Shown here one piece after another: positions 60,222 to 64,000 of a stretch of DNA of 64,000 nucleotides. Origin of the DNA: Ruminococcus sp. YE71 (GTDB taxonomy: Bacteria > Bacillota > Clostridia > Oscillospirales > Ruminococcaceae); assembly GCF_900119155.1 (NCBI RefSeq), contig NZ_FPIR01000002.1:248001-312000 (forward strand). Reading direction: 5' to 3'. Numbering within the stretch: the first letter of the stretch is position 1; the number at the start of each line of letters is the position of its first letter. The notes below the pieces were generated by a model. It was not told the origin of the DNA. It made no database searches and was given only the letters and a program-made list of their open reading frames with translations. The translations under genes and the position numbers were made by a program.

Positions 60222-61403
60222 ATGAAAAAAATTCTTGCAGGCGTGACAGCGCTAATTATCATGGGAACATTATTTACAGGCTGCGGACAGGTCGGCGGCT
60301 CCGATGACGAAAAGGAGAGCACATCCTCCTCCGAGACCGCTTCCGAAAAGGAAGCCGACAGCGAAGAGAAACGCGACGAGGATTCTTCCGAGGACGCTTC
60401 GGTGACCGAGGACAGCTCGGAGGACAGCGCAGATACTTCCTCGGAAAGTTCGGAGAGCAGCGCTGCCGAGCCGTCGGAGGATTACGAAGAAGCTCTGAAA
60501 AAATATTTTGAAGCTGTGAACAACAGCGACTACGAGAATCTCGTCAGGATGATGTACCCCACAAAGGTCGTTGACAGCCTTATCGCGATGAGTTCCGCTG
60601 AGTGGACCGATCTTTTTTCACAGATCGGCGCCACGAAGGGAAAATACGTGATAACTAACATAACCAAGGAAGGCGAAATGACTTCCGATGAGCTCGACAC
60701 GCTCATGCAGACGCTGGATCAGCTGGCGGTCTTTGCGGATAAGATAGAAGAATACGGCGGCGATGTCAATTCGCTGACCGACGAACAGCGCGAAGAGCTG
60801 TTCAAAGTCGTCTATACGGATGACGCCTCCGCCGCAGACGGAAAGCACAAGTATACCGTCACAAAGGGCTATGATGTCACCGTTTCCTACACCAGAGACG
60901 GCGAGGAAGACGAGGACTACTTCTACATATACTATATAGACGGCGAAGGCTGGAAAATGGAGAGCTCCATGAGGAAGTATGTCAAGAAGTCGAGACAGGC
61001 TTCCCTGAACAGCACTGCCAAGAGCATCTTCAACGCCGTCGCTATAACGATGGCAGATCTTGAAAGCGATGGTGCAGACCTGAAGGGCAGTTACATCATC
61101 GGTTCTGACGACAGCATGACCTACAATGTTCCTTCCTCGCTCAACGTTGCCGACATCAGAAAGTCTGCCGAGGAATACTTCGATGATATCAAGGATTACG
61201 ATTACTTCGTCGTTATCCTTGATGGCGCGTGCTCTTATATCGGCGTGTATAAGGACGCCACTTATGCCACTGTCGGCACCTATCCCGTTTTTACGATCCC
61301 GAAGGCTGTGAACGACGGTCACCTTGAAACAGAGTCCGAAAAGGATCTCGACAAGTATTCGCTTGAAGATCTTTTCGCGATGGCTAAGAAAATAATAGGC
61401 TGA
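60222..61403 (+). CDS. Lipoprotein with acidic Ser-rich stalk and pilin-head-like domain
   Basis: A 393-residue lipoprotein: signal with lipobox FTGC (Cys21), a ~65-residue low-complexity stalk of Ser, Glu and Asp, a helical domain of the DUF4878/NTF2-like plan (EEALKKYFEAVNNSDYENLVRMMYP, ~88-240), and a C-terminal part (SLNSTAKSIFNAVAITMADLE ... YFDDIKDYDYFVVILDG) that resembles the head of Ruminococcus type IV pilin-like proteins. AAAGGAG precedes the ATG. Function is unknown; exposure on the outer face of the membrane is expected. Confidence 0.72.
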   Translation: MKKILAGVTALIIMGTLFTGCGQVGGSDDEKESTSSSETASEKEADSEEKRDEDSSEDASVTEDSSEDSADTSSESSESSAAEPSEDYEEALKKYFEAVNNSDYENLVRMMYPTKVVDSLIAMSSAEWTDLFSQIGATKGKYVITNITKEGEMTSDELDTLMQTLDQLAVFADKIEEYGGDVNSLTDEQREELFKVVYTDDASAADGKHKYTVTKGYDVTVSYTRDGEEDEDYFYIYYIDGEGWKMESSMRKYVKKSRQASLNSTAKSIFNAVAITMADLESDGADLKGSYIIGSDDSMTYNVPSSLNVADIRKSAEEYFDDIKDYDYFVVILDGACSYIGVYKDATYATVGTYPVFTIPKAVNDGHLETESEKDLDKYSLEDLFAMAKKIIG

Positions 61404-61409
61404 TACAAG

Positions 61410-61448
61410 GCGGGAGCGTGGTTGCCATCATGCTCCCGCTGCTTTTTA
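61410..61448 (+). terminator. Terminator after the lipoprotein gene
   Basis: GCGGGAGC ... GCTCCCGC, followed by TGCTTTTTAT. Confidence 0.85.
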
Positions 61449-61555
61449 TACGGACAGGCGTGCCGTGCCTTGTGTTATTTGACGATCATCATACCCTGAA
61501 ATTTGTTACAGTTGACAAATCTTGCGGTATAACGCGGTTATTTTGACGGAAAGTC

Positions 61556-61584
61556 TTGTAAACGATAACAAGATGTGATATGAT
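61556..61584 (+). promoter_or_regulatory. Promoter of the 61638 surface-protein gene
   Basis: TTGTAA at 61556-61561, a 17-bp spacer, TATGAT at 61579-61584. Confidence 0.6.
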
Positions 61585-61637
61585 TATGAATGATCGGATG
61601 TCCGCACGGACATATCATTTCAAGGGAGGAAACAACA

Positions 61638-63728
61638 ATGAAAAAACAGATCACAAAACGCACTCTCGCGGGACTGACGGCAGTCCTCTGCGCGGCAGGC
61701 AGTTTTCCTGCGGCTGCGGCAGGCGGCATCATCGGCGGGAATGCGCTGACTGTGTATGCGGTAACGGCAGAGACAGAGGAAGAGATCCCTCATTACGCAT
61801 CGGTCTATGAGGTCGCAACGCTTGAGGAATTCCTCGCCGCCGCAAACGCCGCAAATGACGGCGATACGGTAAAGCTGACCGATTCCTTCACCGTCGAAGG
61901 CAGCTATACGATCAACAGCGGCAGCTCCTTCACGGTCGATTTCAACGGCAATACCATCAACTTCGACGGCACGGGCAGCGGCAAGATACAGAGCTATCTC
62001 TACATCGACAACATCGACGCTCACATCACGTTCCTCGACCACGGCCACGGCGGCGGAATGTTCGCTGTCAATCAGAACGTCGTGCGTTTCCTGAAGGTGA
62101 ACAAGGGCACAGTCGAGCTGCTCAGCGGCGTGTACACGGGCGGACTTGACATCGTCAGGACCGATTCAAACGGCGCTTCGGTCTATGTCAGAGGCGGCAG
62201 CTACGACCTGCAAAATGACGATGACGACGGTCCTTTCTACAAGAGCGGCTCGGGAGTTTTCGTGGTCTCGGGCGGTTATTACACCTCGCGCAGCAACGTG
62301 AAGAAGGTCGAGCAGGACCTTGTTGAGGGCTACGAATTCTACGAAACGGGCGATGAAGAGTACGGTACTGGCGTTCACAAGATAGGCGCTGTATCCATCA
62401 CGGGCGCTGCCGTTGAGAGCGTTGCCGATCAGGTGTACACGGGAAGTACGGTCACTCCGTCCCTCACAATCACCGACGGCGAAAAGACGCTGACCGAAAA
62501 TATCGACTACACGGTCTCCTACGCGGACAATACCGAGGTGGGGACTGCCACGGCGTATATCAGCGGCATCGGCGATTATTACGGCACGATAACTCAGGCT
62601 TTCAAGATCAAGGAGCTCCCCGCGGTCGATCGCCCCGAGGACTTGCAGGCGGCTTTCGGTCAGACTCTTGCCGATGTTGAACTGCCTGCCGAGAAGGACG
62701 GAAAATGGTCGTGGGAGGACAGCACCCTCAGCGTCGGCGATGTGGGCACGAAGGAATTCAAGGCGACTTTCACCCCGAACGACACCGAGCACTACCTGAC
62801 CCTGACGAACGTAAGTCTGAGCGTAACCGTTCACCACACCTATACAAAGCAGGAAGCGGCGGAGCCGACCTGCACGGCTGACGGAAATATCGAGTACTAC
62901 ATCTGTTCCGACGGCAGGTATTATACCGACGACAAGGGCGAGAACGAGGTGGCGCTTGCGGATACCGTCATCCCTGCGACGGGTCACAGCTTCGGAAAGC
63001 CAGTATGGAAATGGAGCAGCGATCTTTCGGCGGCGGCTGTCTATGTCGTCTGCGAGGATTGCGGAAAGGTCGCGGGAAAGACTGCTGAGGTGACTTCGGA
63101 GACCGTTCAGCCCACATACACCTCGGCAGGAAAGACCGTTTACACCGCCGCTGTGAAGTATAAGGACAGGACCTACACCGACACCAGAACGGTCAGGATC
63201 CCGAAGCTCGCCTACACCGCCCCGACCATCACCTATCATTTAGGCGGCGAGATCAGCTGGACGTCGGTCGAGGGCGCTGAGGAATACGCGGTAGTCGCAT
63301 ATCTGAACGGCAAATGGAAGATCCTCGCCAGGGGAAACGCCAACAGCTACACCTTCAACGGTCTCAGGGCAGGGGAGCGGTACAAGGTCGCAGTCATCGC
63401 GAAGGTCGGCGGCGAGTGGGTCGCCGATGCTTCAAATGCGATCACCGTGATCTCCGAACAGGGCGACTGCGGTATTCTCATGGTCGGCGCGAATGTAGAC
63501 GGCAATTCGATAAGGGTCAACTGGACTGCGGTCAAAGGCGCGGATAAGTATGGTATAGCGTACTACTATAACGGCAAGTGGATCCTTTTCACCCAGGTCG
63601 ATGCACTGAGCTGCACGATAAAAAATGTTCCCGCAGGTACTTACAGGATCGCAGTATGCGCCAGGATCGACGGCAAATGGGAGACTTCCTCGTTTGCTAA
63701 GAGAAGTATTGTCGTTGAAGTGAAATAA
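61638..63728 (+). CDS. Secreted multidomain surface protein with two CBM37-like modules
   Basis: A 696-residue secreted protein. The ATG at 61638 has GGGAGG ten bases upstream; a signal peptide runs to about residue 40. Next is a beta-helix-like region (~50-230, VKLTDSFTVEGSYTINSGSS), an Ig-like repeat (SITGAAVESVADQVYTGSTV), a second beta domain, and a Cys-containing domain (VCEDCGKVAGKTAEV, ~460-520). The end has two related modules of about 80 residues: EEYAVVAYLNGKWKILARGN and DKYGIAYYYNGKWILFTQVD. These resemble the CBM37 modules of R. albus and match the pectate lyase tail. No catalytic motif was seen, so it may be a wall- or fibre-binding protein. Confidence 0.8.
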   Translation: MKKQITKRTLAGLTAVLCAAGSFPAAAAGGIIGGNALTVYAVTAETEEEIPHYASVYEVATLEEFLAAANAANDGDTVKLTDSFTVEGSYTINSGSSFTVDFNGNTINFDGTGSGKIQSYLYIDNIDAHITFLDHGHGGGMFAVNQNVVRFLKVNKGTVELLSGVYTGGLDIVRTDSNGASVYVRGGSYDLQNDDDDGPFYKSGSGVFVVSGGYYTSRSNVKKVEQDLVEGYEFYETGDEEYGTGVHKIGAVSITGAAVESVADQVYTGSTVTPSLTITDGEKTLTENIDYTVSYADNTEVGTATAYISGIGDYYGTITQAFKIKELPAVDRPEDLQAAFGQTLADVELPAEKDGKWSWEDSTLSVGDVGTKEFKATFTPNDTEHYLTLTNVSLSVTVHHTYTKQEAAEPTCTADGNIEYYICSDGRYYTDDKGENEVALADTVIPATGHSFGKPVWKWSSDLSAAAVYVVCEDCGKVAGKTAEVTSETVQPTYTSAGKTVYTAAVKYKDRTYTDTRTVRIPKLAYTAPTITYHLGGEISWTSVEGAEEYAVVAYLNGKWKILARGNANSYTFNGLRAGERYKVAVIAKVGGEWVADASNAITVISEQGDCGILMVGANVDGNSIRVNWTAVKGADKYGIAYYYNGKWILFTQVDALSCTIKNVPAGTYRIAVCARIDGKWETSSFAKRSIVVEVK

Positions 63729-63747
63729 TATGAACATCGCCATAACG

Positions 63748-63787
63748 TAAAAAACGGCGGCAGCTCCTTTCGGGGCTGCCGTTTTTT
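63748..63787 (+). terminator. Terminator after the surface-protein gene
   Basis: AACGGCGGCAGC ... GGGCTGCCGTT followed by TTTTTT. Confidence 0.9.
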
Positions 63788-63914
63788 GTGTGAAAAACGT
63801 GCTGAAAAGCGGTGGCTTCTCCTTGCTTGCGACGCAAAAAGCATGATATACTGCGGTTTTAAATAAATATACCGTTATTACGGAATATCCTTTTAAGAAC
63901 TTTGAGAAAAAGAA

Positions 63915-63942
63915 TTGCCCAAAGATGAAAGAATGTTAAAAT
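63915..63942 (+). promoter_or_regulatory. Possible promoter for a gene beyond the window
   Basis: TTGCCC, a 16-bp spacer, TAAAAT, in the AT-rich last 200 bp where no gene starts. Confidence 0.3.
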
Positions 63943-64000
63943 CGTATTAAGGCTGCCATGGTAAAGTGGCAAAATGATTGTTCATTTTGTTGATTATCGT

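Overview
The window reads as chromosomal DNA of a low-GC-lineage (Firmicutes) Ruminococcus, most like Ruminococcus albus. The evidence is a GH130 mannosylglucose phosphorylase closely resembling the R. albus enzyme, a GH74 xyloglucanase ending in a type I dockerin, a secreted pectate lyase and a surface protein that both end in CBM37-like modules, and consistently Firmicutes signals: T-box, SAM-I riboswitch, strong Shine-Dalgarno sites, and TTGACA/TATAAT promoters with 17-bp spacers. No rRNA, tRNA, prophage or CRISPR was seen. The species name is inference from protein content.

Layout. 1-2.1 kb: edge of a membrane protein gene, a small orphan gene, a MinD-like ATPase and methylglyoxal synthase. 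2.1-9 kb: a histidine T-box leader, a DUF218 protein and hisS, then an unusual three-gene cassette (small Cys protein, two-TM protein, DUF2130 coiled-coil protein) and aspS. 9.3-10.5 kb: nth and a small gene on the minus strand. 10.6-17.5 kb: the F1Fo ATP synthase operon atpB-E-F-[delta/alpha fusion]-G-D-C. No separate delta gene exists; the C-terminal half of delta is fused in frame to the N-terminus of alpha. 18-24.8 kb: lysC, an SDR and thioredoxin reductase pair, a C39-like protein, proS, a thioesterase and apt. 24.9-36.4 kb: CBS/DUF21 membrane protein, transglutaminase lipoprotein, fhs, a DUF3810 metallopeptidase, tsaE-tsaB, rpiB, a DUF1292 protein, a large lipoprotein and recG. 36.5-41.5 kb (minus strand): a PLC-like protein, the ricT-holB-darA cluster, a GNAT, an Orn/Lys/Arg decarboxylase-like enzyme and a Cys/Gly-rich micropeptide. 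41.7-48.5 kb: SAM-riboswitch-controlled metK, an MFS transporter, a MerR/TipAS-type regulator with a textbook operator, a membrane protein and the KtrAB potassium transporter. 48.8-52.8 kb: mannosylglucose phosphorylase, then a UDP-glucose dehydrogenase carrying an N-terminal XRE DNA-binding domain next to a UDP-glucuronate epimerase (UDP-Glc to UDP-GlcA to UDP-GalA). 53-64 kb: MATE pump, GH74-dockerin xyloglucanase, pectate lyase, lipoprotein and a CBM37-like surface protein.

Intergenic DNA is unusually structured. Three dispersed repeat families recur: a ~150-bp multi-hairpin element (R1, four copies, one between atpG and atpD), a short palindrome built from ATAAGAGATAAG-like arms (R2, about ten copies, including inside the atp and ricT-holB operons), and a long GGGGAAACCC hairpin arm (R3, five copies, two pairs in inverted orientation).

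The strongest candidates for something undescribed are the delta-alpha ATP synthase fusion (three alpha per enzyme but normally one delta), the self-promoter-associated XRE/UDP-glucose dehydrogenase fusion, and the R1 element family with exchangeable 3' hairpins.
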